Of a DNA stretch of 64,000 nucleotides, positions 29,070 to 39,452 are shown one piece after another. The translations under genes were made by a program, and so were the position numbers. Under the pieces are notes generated by a model. The model was not told where the DNA came from. It made no database searches and saw nothing but the letters and a program-made list of their open reading frames with translations. The DNA comes from Acetobacter farinalis. GTDB lineage: Bacteria > Pseudomonadota > Alphaproteobacteria > Acetobacterales > Acetobacteraceae. Numbering within the stretch: position 1 is the stretch's first letter; every line of letters starts with the position of its first letter. Location: contig NZ_WOTF01000002.1 in the NCBI RefSeq assembly GCF_011516935.1, positions 248,001 through 312,000 on the forward strand, in the 5' to 3' direction.

Positions 29070-29741
29070 TCAGGACTCCTGCCACCCACAGGCCCGGAGT
29101 GCGGCTTTCATGCCTGTGCGTGGTGGTGCCGTGGCGGACACAGGGGGTGCCAGCGGCAGGGTCAGGCTGCGGGCCAGAAGATGAAGCCCGTCCGGATGCG
29201 GGTGGCCGTAGAGCGTGTCCCCCAGAATCGGCCAGCCCATGGCGGCGCAATGCACGCGGGCCTGATGCGTGCGGCCAGTGTGTAATGTCAGCTCCAGCCA
29301 GCACAGGCCTTCCGCACGGCCCAGCACGCGCCAGTCCGTGCGCGCCGGAACACCCTCTGGTGCCGGGATCATGCGCCAGCCGGAGGGAGCCGTTTTTTTT
29401 GTGAGCGGCAGGACAATTTCACCCCGTTCTGCCTCCGGCCCGCCTTCAACTACAGCCCAGTAGGTTTTACGGGCTGTCTTGTCGGCAAAGGCGTTCTGCA
29501 TGGCCAGAAGGGGCTGCTTGCGCAGGGCTATGGCCAGACAGCCGGAGGTTTCCGCATCCAGCCGGTGGGCCAGCCATGGGCCGTCTTTCCGGCGGGAGAG
29601 CAGGGGGAAGCAGTCTTCCACACTGGGTCCGCCCCGTGGGCCGGGGTGGACCGGCACCCCGGCGGGTTTATCCAGAATCACCACATGCTGGTCCTGATAC
29701 AGCAGGGTGAGCGGGAAGGGGCAGGGTGGCCGGTCGCTCAT
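29070..29741 (-). CDS. RluA-family pseudouridine synthase
   Basis: A 223-residue RNA pseudouridine synthase. [12 protein letters not shown] and the catalytic-Asp motif [14 protein letters not shown] are clear, as are ARKTYWA and [23 protein letters not shown]. No S4 domain precedes the catalytic core, so it is of the short RluA/TruC-like kind; the target uridine cannot be told from sequence. It starts inside the ftsK stop (4-nt ATGA overlap), so it is translated from the same message. Confidence 0.88.
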   Translation of the reverse strand: MSDRPPCPFPLTLLYQDQHVVILDKPAGVPVHPGPRGGPSVEDCFPLLSRRKDGPWLAHRLDAETSGCLAIALRKQPLLAMQNAFADKTARKTYWAVVEGGPEAERGEIVLPLTKKTAPSGWRMIPAPEGVPARTDWRVLGRAEGLCWLELTLHTGRTHQARVHCAAMGWPILGDTLYGHPHPDGLHLLARSLTLPLAPPVSATAPPRTGMKAALRACGWQES

Positions 29742-32335
29742 TCCTCGCGGTTGGGCCCTGTCAGCACCTTGCGGCGGCCGACATGGTCCGCCCGGCTGAT
29801 AATGCCTTCCCGTTCCATCTGTTCAATCAGCTTTGCCGCGCGGTTGTAGCCAATGGAGAGGTGCCGCTGCACGAAGGAGGTCGAAGCCTTGCCTTCCCGC
29901 GTTACAATGGCCACCGCTTCATCATACATATCGGCTTCGCCGCTTTCGGCTCCGTTCCCGCCTGATTTTCCGCCACTGGCCGGGGCATCTTCCAGAGCTT
30001 CGGCCAGAACATCATCATCATAAATCGGTTCGCCCTGCTCCTTGAGGAAGTTGACGACCTGTTCAACCTCATTATCCGCCACAAAGGGGCCGTGGACGCG
30101 GGTAATGCGGCCTCCCCCCTGCATGAACAGCATGTCCCCCTGCCCGAGAAGCTGCTCGGCCCCCTGCTCACCCAGAATGGTGCGGCTGTCGAACTTGCTG
30201 ATCACCTGAAAGGAGATACGGGTCGGGAAGTTGGCCTTGATGGTGCCGGTAATCACGTCCACGGAGGGGCGCTGCGTGGCCATGATGACGTGAATCCCCG
30301 CCGCACGGGCCTTCTGGGCCAGACGCTGCACGCAGGCGTCAATTTCCTTGCCGGCTGTCATCATCAGGTCCGCCATTTCATCGATAATCACGACGATATA
30401 GGGCATCGGGTCGAGCGTGACGGACTGTTCCTCAAACACCGGATTCCCGGTTTCGGGGTCAAACCCGGTCTGCACGCGGCGCACGACCACCTCACCATCC
30501 GCACGGGCTTCCGCCGCGCGGGCGTTGTACCCGGCAATGTTGCGCACCTGAAGATGCGCCATGGTGCGGTAGCGGCGGTCCATTTCCCGCACAACCCATT
30601 TCAGGGCGTTCACGGCCTTGGGCGGTTCGGTCACAACCGGGGTGAGCAGGTGCGGGATGCCATCATAAATGGAGAGTTCCAGCACTTTCGGATCGATCAT
30701 GATCAGACGGCACTCATCCGGGGAAAGCCGGTAGAGCAGCGAGAGAATCATGGCGTTCACACCAACCGACTTACCGGAGCCGGTGGTGCCTGCAACCAGC
30801 AGATGCGGCATGCGCGCCAGATCACTGAAGACCGGTTCCCCGGCGATATCCTTGCCCAGCGCCAGGGAAAGATGCGCCGGGTCATTCTGCCAGTCCGGCT
30901 GGTTGAGCAGTTCAGAGAGGTAAACGGTCTCCCGCTTCCTGTTCGGCACTTCAATACCGATCACATTCCGGCCCGGAACGGTGGCAATACGCACGCTCAA
31001 CACGGAGAGGGAGCGGGCGATATCATCCGCCAGACCAATCACGCGGGCGGAGCGGATGCCTGCTGCGGGTTCCAGCTCATACAGTGTGACAACCGGCCCG
31101 GCACTCATGCCGACAATGCTGCCCTGTACGCCGTAATCAGACAGAACCTGTTCCAGCAGACGGGCTGTTTTGGCCAGATCTTCTTCTGAAAGGCCGGTCT
31201 GTGTGTTGGCCGGAGCGGGTTTGAGCAGGCTGAGCGGCGGGAGATCCCACCCGCCTTTGCGGGCGGGAGATGCAGCTTTTGCGGCTTTGGTTGCCGTGCC
31301 GGGAGCCGGGGCGTCCTTGCCGGTAAACAGGCGGCCAAGAAGGCCGTTACGCCCCTGCGGCGCCGAAGCGGAGGGAGCGGGCTCCAGCTTCAGGCCGGAC
31401 CCGGATGCCGTGGCAGCCTCTTCCCTGATGTGGGATGTAGCCGGGGCCGAGGCAGACTCTCGTGCTTCAGGCGCATGGAGGGGGGCGCCAGATCTGGCCG
31501 GGCTCAGGGTGTCGTAATCCTCGTCGTCCTCATCATCCTGAAACAGGCTGTGGGCAGAGCCGGTGCCGGAACCGTAGAGCGTGGTCTCATCCCCTGTGGC
31601 GTATCCGCCCAGAGGGCCGGTGGCTTCTGCTGTCTGGGGCTTGCGGCTTGCATAATAGCGCACAAACTTCAGGCCGAGGCGTCCGGGCAGGCGAATGAGC
31701 ACCGTCAGACCACGCCAGAGAGTCAGCCATTCCTCCCGGCGCAGGCCGGTGCACAGGGCTGTGAGCAGGGCCGCCAGCAGAATACCCAGAATCCAGACCA
31801 CCATACCCCCGGCTGGCCCGATAGCGGCTGTGCCGGCGGAGAGAGATGTCTGGGCAATGGAGAAGCCTATGCCGCCGCCAAGGCCAGCCTGCGTGGGCCA
31901 GTGGACGGGGGGCAGGGCGGTAAACAGAAGCGGGATAGCCGCCAGCAGCGCCCCGGCCACGGGCAGCAGGCAGATCAGCGCCACAGCACGCAGGGCGAAC
32001 ACCATGGGGGCTTCATGCCCGAGCAGGCGGTGGCTCAGGAAGCGCCAGCCCCATGCCATCAGAATCAGGGAGGGCAGGATAGCGGCCAGCCCGATACCTT
32101 GCAGAAGCGTGTCGGACAGCACGGCCCCGGTCATGCCCAGAAGGTTGGTCGGGGGCTGGCCGGTTGCCGTGTTGAAAGAAGGATCGTTGGAATTGTACGT
32201 CACCAGTGCGGCCAGCAGGGCGCAGGCAAGCAGACACAGCAGAATCCCCCCACCTTCTTCAAGACGCAGACGGAATGCGCTTTTGTAAGGGGAGAGAGCG
32301 TAATCGGAAGATCGTGAATGGCTTGCGCGCGCCAA
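29738..32335 (-). CDS. ftsK: DNA translocase FtsK
   Basis: A septal DNA pump that clears chromosomes from the division plane and activates dimer resolution. About 865 residues: four N-terminal membrane segments (about 30-190), a Pro/Ala-rich linker, then the RecA-like motor with Walker A GTTGSGKS (516-523) and [14 protein letters not shown]. The DNA-reading gamma winged helix lies at the C-terminus ([14 protein letters not shown] to HVGRRKVL). No in-frame ATG or GTG is found near the start: TTG 32335 has AGGA nine bases upstream, and TTG 32356 is an alternative. A well-placed ATG at 32364 is in another frame. Confidence 0.94.
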   Translation of the reverse strand: MARASHSRSSDYALSPYKSAFRLRLEEGGGILLCLLACALLAALVTYNSNDPSFNTATGQPPTNLLGMTGAVLSDTLLQGIGLAAILPSLILMAWGWRFLSHRLLGHEAPMVFALRAVALICLLPVAGALLAAIPLLFTALPPVHWPTQAGLGGGIGFSIAQTSLSAGTAAIGPAGGMVVWILGILLAALLTALCTGLRREEWLTLWRGLTVLIRLPGRLGLKFVRYYASRKPQTAEATGPLGGYATGDETTLYGSGTGSAHSLFQDDEDDEDYDTLSPARSGAPLHAPEARESASAPATSHIREEAATASGSGLKLEPAPSASAPQGRNGLLGRLFTGKDAPAPGTATKAAKAASPARKGGWDLPPLSLLKPAPANTQTGLSEEDLAKTARLLEQVLSDYGVQGSIVGMSAGPVVTLYELEPAAGIRSARVIGLADDIARSLSVLSVRIATVPGRNVIGIEVPNRKRETVYLSELLNQPDWQNDPAHLSLALGKDIAGEPVFSDLARMPHLLVAGTTGSGKSVGVNAMILSLLYRLSPDECRLIMIDPKVLELSIYDGIPHLLTPVVTEPPKAVNALKWVVREMDRRYRTMAHLQVRNIAGYNARAAEARADGEVVVRRVQTGFDPETGNPVFEEQSVTLDPMPYIVVIIDEMADLMMTAGKEIDACVQRLAQKARAAGIHVIMATQRPSVDVITGTIKANFPTRISFQVISKFDSRTILGEQGAEQLLGQGDMLFMQGGGRITRVHGPFVADNEVEQVVNFLKEQGEPIYDDDVLAEALEDAPASGGKSGGNGAESGEADMYDEAVAIVTREGKASTSFVQRHLSIGYNRAAKLIEQMEREGIISRADHVGRRKVLTGPNREE

Positions 32336-32513
32336 GGGTCTGGATCCTGACTCCAAAAGGCCATCAGCTTTCTCCCCCGGAAGAGGGAAAAGACCGGTGA
32401 CGGGTCGTTAGTGATACGTGTTTCAGTATGAAACGCTCTGTGAGCCTAGCGTGAACTCGTGTCCTAAAGAAGGTTTGACGGGCACTCTTTCCGCAAAACA
32501 CGGGAACAAATGT

Positions 32514-33455
32514 CTATCCCAGTAGAAACCACACACGGAAAACCAGCTGTTCGAGCATTTTGTGGCGTCTGAGCTGCGGGAGTTTGCGCAAGGCTGAGAA
32601 TCGGGAGAGGTGGCCGCGCCATCCCGGCTGCTGTGCGGCCTGCAGAACACGCAGGCTGCGGATGGTGTCTGGTGTCAGCAGCGGCTGGCGCTCAAGCAGG
32701 TAGAGGACACTGGAGCGGAAGATTGTCATGAAAACAGAGGGTCCCCGCTTCAGGGCTGCCAGGGCACGGTGGAGAAACAGCGTGGGGGCTCCCACGGCAT
32801 TCTGCCCGTGCTGGCGGTAAAACAGGGCGGGCTGGTTATCTGTCAGGACACGGCCGCCTGCACCGGTGACCATAAGATACGCCCACCAGTCATGCAGCAG
32901 GAAGGTGGGGGCAGGCATGGCCTGAAGCAGGAGGGCACGGGCCGCAGGGGACAGCATGAGTGTGCAGCCTGTTGCAATATTCTGCGTCATGGCGGCCAGA
33001 AAACAGGATTTCTCCGGCAGGCGGGGGGAGAGCCCTTTGGGCTTTAACGTCCCGTTTGTCAGGGTCTGCCGTGCGCAATACAGGGCCGGGATGTGCCCGG
33101 GCACGGAGGCCAGCGCGCTCAGCCCGCGCGCCAGCTTGTCTGGAAACCAGACATCATCCTGATCACAAAAGGCAATGGCTGAGCCGGGCGGCGTGTGGGC
33201 GAGCAATGCGGCGTAGGACGCCGTCACCCCCATATGCTCGCCATTATGAGCGGCAAGCTCCACGCAACGCTTCTCCCCCACCTGTTCGGTAAACTGGCGC
33301 ATGAGGGCGATGCTGGCATCCGTAGAGCCATCATCCCGCCAGTAAAGGGTCCAGTCTGCCCGGGTCTGCTGCAAGAGCGAAGCAAGCTGCTGCTGCAGGT
33401 AAGGCGCGCCATTATAGAGGGAAAGAAGGATGGCAACGGAAGAGCGAGCATCCAT
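32514..33455 (-). CDS. GT2 glycosyltransferase, candidate PolE
   Basis: A 313-residue GT-A glycosyltransferase. SLYNGAPYLQQQLASLLQQ, WRDDGSTD and FCDQDDVWFPDKL are typical of GT2 enzymes that often transfer rhamnose. ATG 33455 follows AGGATGCGTCC; a GTG at 33518 would extend it. It is the fifth gene after rfbB, rfbA, rfbC and rfbD, 131 bp behind rfbD. This matches the order polA-polB-polC-polD-polE reported for Acetobacter pellicle polysaccharide. A run of six C lies in the coding strand (33023-33028). A rhamnosyltransferase role is inference from position. Confidence 0.85.
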   Translation of the reverse strand: MDARSSVAILLSLYNGAPYLQQQLASLLQQTRADWTLYWRDDGSTDASIALMRQFTEQVGEKRCVELAAHNGEHMGVTASYAALLAHTPPGSAIAFCDQDDVWFPDKLARGLSALASVPGHIPALYCARQTLTNGTLKPKGLSPRLPEKSCFLAAMTQNIATGCTLMLSPAARALLLQAMPAPTFLLHDWWAYLMVTGAGGRVLTDNQPALFYRQHGQNAVGAPTLFLHRALAALKRGPSVFMTIFRSSVLYLLERQPLLTPDTIRSLRVLQAAQQPGWRGHLSRFSALRKLPQLRRHKMLEQLVFRVWFLLG

Positions 33456-33586
33456 GGACGCATCCTGACTGCCGGGAGTCAGGCTGTGTGCGTCTTTGCT
33501 CTGGCTGGTCTCCTGCACCTGCTAGGCTCTTCCTTCGCCGTGTATAAAAAATGAGATCGCGTGGATCTGGTCGCGTCTATGCAGTT

Positions 33587-34492
33587 TTACGGCGTGTGTG
33601 CAAAGATCTGATGAACAGTTTTTTTCACACTGTCCCGCCACGCAGGCATCGTAACGCCGAAAACGCGCTTCAGCTTGCTGTTATCCATGCGGGAATCGGC
33701 AGGCCGTTTGGCGGGAGTGGGCCAATCTTCCGTGCGGATGGCGGTGACATCCGGCATGGTCTGGCCATGTGTCGCAGCGTCCTGCAGGGTGGCTACAGCC
33801 AGCCCGTGCCAGGTTGTCTCTCCTGTGCCGCAGGCGTGGTAAATGCCTGCAAACTCTTCTTTCCAGCCGTCTTTTTCAAGAATGGCCAGAATGGAGAGAA
33901 TGGCCTCGGCCAGATCATCCGAACTGGTCGGGTTGCCTTGCTGGTCTCCCACCACTTTCAGGGCCGGGTTTTTGGCCCCGGCATTGAGCATGGTGCGCAC
34001 AAAGTTCTTCCCGTGAGCGGAATAGACCCATGAGGTCCGCAGCACGATGGTGCGGGGGTTGGCGGCCAGAGCCCGGCTTTCCCCATCGGCCTTGGTGCGG
34101 CCATAGACAGTTTCAGGGGAGACAGGGTCTGTCTCCACATAGGGTGCCCCTTTATCTCCCGCGAACACATAGTCCGTGGAAATATGGATCAGCGGGATGC
34201 CGCGCTGCGCGCACAGGCGGGCCAGCTCTTCCGGACCGGTTGCGTTTGCACGGGCAGCGCCTTCCAGCTCACTTTCCGCCAGATCAACCGCTGTCCATGC
34301 CGCGGCATTCACCACGGCCACAGGCTTGATTGCCTCCAGTGTGGCGGCGAGTGTTTCCGGCTTGTCAAAATCAAAATCAGGCCGACCAACACAGTGAATG
34401 CGCGGCCCACCCAGATTGACCAGAGAGGTGGCAAGCTGGCCTTTACCGCCTGTGACCAGAACCGGGCCACCGGCCTGTGCGAGAATGCTCAT
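33587..34492 (-). CDS. rfbD: dTDP-4-dehydrorhamnose reductase
   Basis: The last step to dTDP-L-rhamnose, an NAD(P)H-dependent reduction. A 301-residue extended SDR: nucleotide-binding VTGGKGQLA near the N-terminus, HISTDYVFAGDKGAPY, and the catalytic YGRTK. It is followed by RTSWVYSAHGKNFV, and GIYHACGTGETTW is a family motif. It lies 15 bp after rfbC and corresponds by position to polD. Confidence 0.95.
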   Translation of the reverse strand: MSILAQAGGPVLVTGGKGQLATSLVNLGGPRIHCVGRPDFDFDKPETLAATLEAIKPVAVVNAAAWTAVDLAESELEGAARANATGPEELARLCAQRGIPLIHISTDYVFAGDKGAPYVETDPVSPETVYGRTKADGESRALAANPRTIVLRTSWVYSAHGKNFVRTMLNAGAKNPALKVVGDQQGNPTSSDDLAEAILSILAILEKDGWKEEFAGIYHACGTGETTWHGLAVATLQDAATHGQTMPDVTAIRTEDWPTPAKRPADSRMDNSKLKRVFGVTMPAWRDSVKKTVHQIFAHTP

Positions 34493-34507
34493 GGGGTACC
34501 CTCCAGA

Positions 34508-35065
34508 TTACAGGTGAAACCAGCCTTTTGCGGCGGAAAACTCCGGTGCTTCCAGATCTTTTTCAGAAAGAACGGCGTCTTCGGCTTTAATGGGCCAGTC
34601 AATGGCCAGATCTTTGCTGTTCCAGATAACAGCCCGCTCAGAGGCTTTGTTATACAGGCCGGTGCATTTGTACTGCACTTCCGCATCTTCTGTCAGGGTG
34701 CAGAACCCATGCAGGAACCCCGGCGGAATCCAGAGCTGGGACCAGTTTTCTTCAGAAAGTTCAGCCGCAACCCACTTTCCATAGGTCGGGGAGCCTGTAC
34801 GGGCATCCACGGCCACATCCCAGATGGCTCCCTTGGTGCATCGCACCAGCTTGCCCTGTGCGTAGGGCGCAAGCTGGCAATGCAGGCCACGGATCACGCC
34901 CTTCTGGCGGGACAGACTCTGATTGTCCTGCACGAACGGCTCGGTAAGGCCTGCGTCCCGCATCCGGTCAACATTGTAGGTTTCAGAGAAAAATCCGCGA
35001 TTATCCTGAAACCGGGGGGGCGTGAGCAGAATCACGTCCTGAATGGCAAGGCGTTCGACTTTCAT
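34508..35065 (-). CDS. rfbC: dTDP-4-dehydrorhamnose 3,5-epimerase
   Basis: A cupin-fold epimerase acting on dTDP-4-keto-6-deoxyglucose, 185 residues. DNRGFFSETYN, QDNQSLSRQKGVIRGLHCQ with the catalytic histidine, KLVRCTKGAIWDVAVD and IPPGFLHGF are all present. ATG 35065 has AAGGAG ten bases upstream; the longer open frame to 35143 would overlap rfbA. It corresponds by position to polC. Confidence 0.96.
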   Translation of the reverse strand: MKVERLAIQDVILLTPPRFQDNRGFFSETYNVDRMRDAGLTEPFVQDNQSLSRQKGVIRGLHCQLAPYAQGKLVRCTKGAIWDVAVDARTGSPTYGKWVAAELSEENWSQLWIPPGFLHGFCTLTEDAEVQYKCTGLYNKASERAVIWNSKDLAIDWPIKAEDAVLSEKDLEAPEFSAAKGWFHL

Positions 35066-35114
35066 GAACGGGAAACTCCTTCTGCAAAACGGTGGAGAAA
35101 AGAAAAAGGGAGGT

Positions 35115-36026
35115 TCAGCGTGCGGGCTGAACCGTATTGGCAACCTGCATCAGGAGGCGCCCCAGTTCTGTTTTCCCCATGCGTGAGGCATGTGCGCGGA
35201 GCTGGTCCGCATCAATAAAGCCCAGCCGGAACGCCACTTCTGCCGGAGAGCCCACCAGCATGCCCTGACGCGCCTGAATGGTGTGCACGAACTGGGCAGC
35301 TTCCATCAGACTGTCGGGGATTCCTGCATCCAGCCAGGCGCAGCCACGGCCCAGACGGTCAACCTGCAGGGAGCCTTCTTCCAGATAGAAGCGATTGAGG
35401 TCGGTAATTTCCAGCTCACCACGGGCGGAGGGTTTGACCTGCTTTGCAAAGTCGAGAACGCGATTGTCATAAAAATACAAACCCGTAACGGCCCAGTTTG
35501 AAACGGGTTCGGTCGGCTTCTCGACAATACTCAGGGCACGACCGGTTTCGTCAAAAGAGACAACGCCATACCGCTCAGGGTCACGGACCTGATACGCGAA
35601 AACAGTAGCTCCCGTCGGGCGCTGGGCGGCGGATTGCAGGGCGGTGCTGAGATGGTCTGCAAAAATCAGGTTATCACCCAGCGCCAGCGCGCAGGGGGCG
35701 TTGCCCAGCCAGTCTTCAGCAATCAGGAATGCCTGCGGAATACCATCCGGCGCAGGCTGAACGCGATATTCGAACCGGACGCCATACTGGGACCCATCTC
35801 CGAGCAGGCGTTTGAACTGGGGCAGATCCGCCGGCGTGCTGATGATCATGATGTCCCGGATTCCCGCCAGCATCAGCGTGGAGAGCGGATAATAGATCAT
35901 CGGCTTGTCATACACGGGCAGAAGCTGCTTGCTGGCCGCCAGTGTCATGGGGTACAGGCGCGTGCCTGAGCCGCCAGCCAGCAGAATGCCCTTCATTTCT
36001 GTATGAACTGCAGGTTTTTGAGTCAT
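35115..36026 (-). CDS. rfbA: glucose-1-phosphate thymidylyltransferase
   Basis: Makes dTDP-glucose from dTTP and glucose-1-phosphate, the first committed step. It has 303 residues with [13 protein letters not shown] (nucleotide-binding loop), [29 protein letters not shown] and [20 protein letters not shown] 36026 overlaps the rfbB stop by 4 nt, showing translational coupling; the first ten residues before MKGILLAGG are extra. It corresponds by position to polB. Confidence 0.97.
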   Translation of the reverse strand: MTQKPAVHTEMKGILLAGGSGTRLYPMTLAASKQLLPVYDKPMIYYPLSTLMLAGIRDIMIISTPADLPQFKRLLGDGSQYGVRFEYRVQPAPDGIPQAFLIAEDWLGNAPCALALGDNLIFADHLSTALQSAAQRPTGATVFAYQVRDPERYGVVSFDETGRALSIVEKPTEPVSNWAVTGLYFYDNRVLDFAKQVKPSARGELEITDLNRFYLEEGSLQVDRLGRGCAWLDAGIPDSLMEAAQFVHTIQARQGMLVGSPAEVAFRLGFIDADQLRAHASRMGKTELGRLLMQVANTVQPAR

Positions 36027-37081
36027 TCTACTGTGCTTCCCAGTCGTTTGCCTGTGTAGCGGCGGGCGCGAATACCTTCCCACCATTCCCGGTTATCAAG
36101 ATACCATTGAACAGTGCGGCGAATGCCGGTTTCAAATGTGTGCTTTGCTTTCCAGTCCAGCGCTTTTTCAGCGTGGGACGGATCAATTTCATAGCGGAAA
36201 TCGTGGCCGGGGCGGTCTGTCACAAACCGGATCAGGCGTGTGCGCGGGCCAGCCGGGTCGGGTATCAGCTCATCCAGAACCGTGCAGATGGCTTCCACAA
36301 CCTCAAGATTGGTGCGGGGCTGGCGGGCGCCGATGGCGTAGGTTTCTCCGGGCACGCCCTTTTCAACAGCCTTGACCAGTGCTTCGGCGTGGTCTTCCAC
36401 AAACAGCCAGTCGCGGACATTTTTGCCATCACCATAAACCGGCAGATCCTTGCCTTCGATGGCGTTGATGGTGATCAGCGGGATCAGTTTTTCCGGGAAG
36501 TGCCAGATGCCGTAATTGTTCGTGGTATTGGTCACGAACGTGGGCAGGCCATAGGTGTGGTGCCAGGCCCGGACCAGATGATCAGAAGAGGCCTTGCTGG
36601 CGGAATACGGGCTGCGGGGGTCGTAAGGGGTGGTCTCGGTAAAGGGTGGATCGTTGGGTTCCAGCGCACCGAAGACTTCATCTGTGGAAATATGGTGGAA
36701 GCGGAAGGTTTCGCGCTCAGCCTTGTCCAGTGTCAGCCAGTATTTGCGTGCGGCTTCCAACAGGGAATAGGTGCCCACCACATTGGTCTGGATAAACACG
36801 CCGGGGCCGTCAATGGAGCGATCGACGTGGCTTTCTGCCGCCAGATGCATGACGGCCTGCGGGCGGAACGTTTCAAACAGGCGGCTCAACTCGGTCCCAT
36901 TGACAATATTCGCCCGGGCGAATTCATAACGCCCGCTTTCAGCGGCATTTTCCACGGTTTCTTCCGAAGCCGCATAGGTCATGCAATCAACGTTCAGGAC
37001 AGAATGGGTCGTGTCCCGAATAATATGGCGAATCACAGCAGATCCAATAAATCCGCACCCGCCTGTTAATAAGATACGCAT
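36023..37081 (-). CDS. rfbB: dTDP-glucose 4,6-dehydratase
   Basis: Converts dTDP-glucose to dTDP-4-keto-6-deoxyglucose. A 352-residue extended SDR with [13 protein letters not shown] at the N-terminus, [12 protein letters not shown], the catalytic STDEVFG and [10 protein letters not shown], and [15 protein letters not shown] 37081 is chosen; an in-frame TTG at 37105 is less likely. It is the first gene of the minus-strand rhamnose cluster and is divergent from the PLP-fold gene, with about 180 bp between starts that must hold both promoters. It corresponds by position to polA. Confidence 0.97.
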   Translation of the reverse strand: MRILLTGGCGFIGSAVIRHIIRDTTHSVLNVDCMTYAASEETVENAAESGRYEFARANIVNGTELSRLFETFRPQAVMHLAAESHVDRSIDGPGVFIQTNVVGTYSLLEAARKYWLTLDKAERETFRFHHISTDEVFGALEPNDPPFTETTPYDPRSPYSASKASSDHLVRAWHHTYGLPTFVTNTTNNYGIWHFPEKLIPLITINAIEGKDLPVYGDGKNVRDWLFVEDHAEALVKAVEKGVPGETYAIGARQPRTNLEVVEAICTVLDELIPDPAGPRTRLIRFVTDRPGHDFRYEIDPSHAEKALDWKAKHTFETGIRRTVQWYLDNREWWEGIRARRYTGKRLGSTVE

Positions 37082-37264
37082 TGATATCCCGTTCTTCTGG
37101 GTCAAAACAAACGATCAAAATCTCCAGTCTTCGGGCATAGCCCAGAAGAGCACTCTTCACCAGCAATCTTGACAAATTTGCGGTTTTCTTGAGGTCGGTT
37201 GTATGAAAAGCGGAGAGTATAGGCAGGTTGCAACGGTGGGTGTCAGGACGTTGAAAGTGGAAAA

Positions 37265-39436
37265 ATGTTTGCCAGAAACCTGACGGAAACCCTGCTGCAC
37301 GTGCTGGACCGCCCGGAACTGCGCCTGCTGGCGGCTGAATGCCGGATTGTGCTGGACCCCTCCGTGGCCCATCCGTTTCATGTCAGGGGGGGCGGGCAGA
37401 TCGTGCTGGGTGCGCCCTGTCTGGGGGAGCGGCGGGTTGTGGCGTTCCACCTGCGCCATGCACTGGAACTGGCCGTCCTGTCCGGCCACGAAACACCGGA
37501 TCTGGCGCAGGCGGTTAAAATTTCTTTCTCTGCGGCCAGAACAGCCGCCCGGTTCTGGATGCTGGATGCACCGGCAGGCCTCCCTGCTCCGGAGGCATGG
37601 GTCCGGGCATGCGCCAGCCGCACGCCACCAGCGAGAGAGGATCTGCCCCAGCTTTTTGCGGTGCTGCGGCCCTTGCTCACTGTTCTGGATGGCCGTGCTG
37701 ATGAGGCACTATGGGCTGATGTACATATGTGGCTTGTTCAGGCATGGCCCCTTATTGGCCCGGTTGAGGCCTTGATGGCCGAAGGGGGTGATGCCCGGCT
37801 GACGATTGATGCGCGGACTGGCCTGAATCATTACGGGTGTTCGCACCGCCCGCGCCCCTGGGCGGTAACGTTTGCGTCCTCAACCGCGTCGTCCCTGTCT
37901 GAGCGGGGTTTTGGGGGGGGCGAGATGGCGCGTATTGCGCTGGCCCGGGCTGTGGTGGAGGGGCGCGCACCGCAGATGTTGCAGGATCTGGCCCTTGAAG
38001 TTCGGGGTTTTCTGGCCAGCTGGTATGGGCTGCTGGGGCCGGACCATGTGGTGCTTGCGTCCTCCGGGACAGATTGCGCACTGGGGGTGCTGGCCCTCTC
38101 CATCCTTCAGGGGCAACCGGTGACAACGGTGCTGACAGCCCCGGAAGAAACCGGCAGTGGTGTTCCGCTGGCGTCTCATGGTCGGCATTTTGCTCAGGAA
38201 ACAGCCCTTGGCGCGTCAGTCTGCAAGGGGGATCTGGTGGCAGGATTCCCCGATGATACGCGCTGCCTGACTCTCCCCTTGCGGGACGAGCATGGCCGCC
38301 TGTTGCCAGATGCCGAGGTGATGGCCGCCTGCGCGGAATACATCAGGACAGAGCTGGCGCAGGGGCGGCGTGTTCTGCTGCATGTGCTGGATCTGTCCAA
38401 AACCGGTTTGCTGGCACCTGATCTGGATGCTCTTGCCACATTATGTGCTGCGTATCCCGGGCAGGTGGATGTGGTGGTGGATGCCTGTCAGGCGCGGGTC
38501 ATGCCAGAACGGGTTCAGGCTTATCTGGCCCACGGCTGGGCCGTGATGGTGACAGGCTCCAAGTTTTTCACGGGGCCTCCGTTCTGCGGGGCGCTGCTGC
38601 TGCCGGAATGCTGGAAAAAGCGGCTGGATCAGGGCGCATTGCCGGAGGGGCTTGCTGCCTATGCCAATCAGTGTGAATGGCCTGCCAGTCTGGCGTGCCG
38701 GGGGCTTGCCGCAGGGTTTAATCATGGTCTTCTGCTGCGCTGGCGGGCGGCGCAGGCGGAAATGGCGGCCCTTGGCGCAATTCCCCCGAGACTCGTCGCA
38801 GAACGGCTGAACCGCTTTCTGGCGGCTGTCACGCAGGGGATTGAGGAGAATGCTGACCTTCAGTTTCTCCCGCAGCCTGCTCCGCAGCGTGTGGTGCTTC
38901 CGGAGGATTGGGACCGCCAGCAGACCATTCTTTCTTTTCTGGTGCGCGCTCCGGAAGGGCGTGCGGGCATGGTGCCGCTGGATCTGGCGCGATGTCGAAA
39001 GCTCTATCAGTGGCTGAATGCGGATGTTTCGCCCTATGTCCCACAGAACAGGAAAGCTCTTGCCGCACTGCTTTGCCATATCGGCCAGCCCGTTTCCGTT
39101 CCCTGCCGGGAGGCCGCCGGAGGGGTGGCGGGTGCGCTCAGAATCTCTGCCGGAGCACGGCTTGTCTCAGGGGAACCGTCTCATGAAGGGCTGGATGCCA
39201 CGGCCCGCATGTCGCGCGAAATTCAGGATGCTCTCAGGGTTCTGGAGAAGATCAGCCTGATTCTGGCTCATTGGGACGCTATCGCTCAGGCTGACCCGCT
39301 GCCGTCTTATGCTCCGTGTGGGGCCTTTGAAGAGGGCGGGGACGAGTCTCTCTGGTCACAGGGGTCGGGTCCGGAGCCGAAAAGGCCAGATGTGGTCAGG
39401 CGTGCCATTTCCGCTCTTGCGTTGGGCGGTTCCTGA
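37265..39436 (+). CDS. large PLP-fold (class V aminotransferase-like) protein of unknown function
   Basis: A 723-residue protein I cannot assign to a known enzyme. The middle resembles fold-type I PLP enzymes. ASSGTDC (265-271) fits the phosphate-binding loop, VVVDACQ supplies D406 and Q409, and TGSKFFTGPPFCGALLLP supplies the putative Schiff-base lysine K433. A RISAGARLVSG element near the C-terminus fits the small domain. About 190 residues precede the PLP core and resemble no domain I know. There is no signal peptide or membrane segment. ATG 37265 follows a weak site. A histidine phosphatase follows 16 bp downstream. Confidence 0.75.
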   Translation: MFARNLTETLLHVLDRPELRLLAAECRIVLDPSVAHPFHVRGGGQIVLGAPCLGERRVVAFHLRHALELAVLSGHETPDLAQAVKISFSAARTAARFWMLDAPAGLPAPEAWVRACASRTPPAREDLPQLFAVLRPLLTVLDGRADEALWADVHMWLVQAWPLIGPVEALMAEGGDARLTIDARTGLNHYGCSHRPRPWAVTFASSTASSLSERGFGGGEMARIALARAVVEGRAPQMLQDLALEVRGFLASWYGLLGPDHVVLASSGTDCALGVLALSILQGQPVTTVLTAPEETGSGVPLASHGRHFAQETALGASVCKGDLVAGFPDDTRCLTLPLRDEHGRLLPDAEVMAACAEYIRTELAQGRRVLLHVLDLSKTGLLAPDLDALATLCAAYPGQVDVVVDACQARVMPERVQAYLAHGWAVMVTGSKFFTGPPFCGALLLPECWKKRLDQGALPEGLAAYANQCEWPASLACRGLAAGFNHGLLLRWRAAQAEMAALGAIPPRLVAERLNRFLAAVTQGIEENADLQFLPQPAPQRVVLPEDWDRQQTILSFLVRAPEGRAGMVPLDLARCRKLYQWLNADVSPYVPQNRKALAALLCHIGQPVSVPCREAAGGVAGALRISAGARLVSGEPSHEGLDATARMSREIQDALRVLEKISLILAHWDAIAQADPLPSYAPCGAFEEGGDESLWSQGSGPEPKRPDVVRRAISALALGGS

Positions 39437-39452
39437 CAGCACAAAATAGCCC

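Noticed and set aside
32187-32364. Frameshift in the ftsK 5' end
   Set aside because: The TTG frame reads naturally into the first membrane segment, so a non-ATG start explains the data without a sequencing or evolutionary frameshift; kept as a lower-interest finding.
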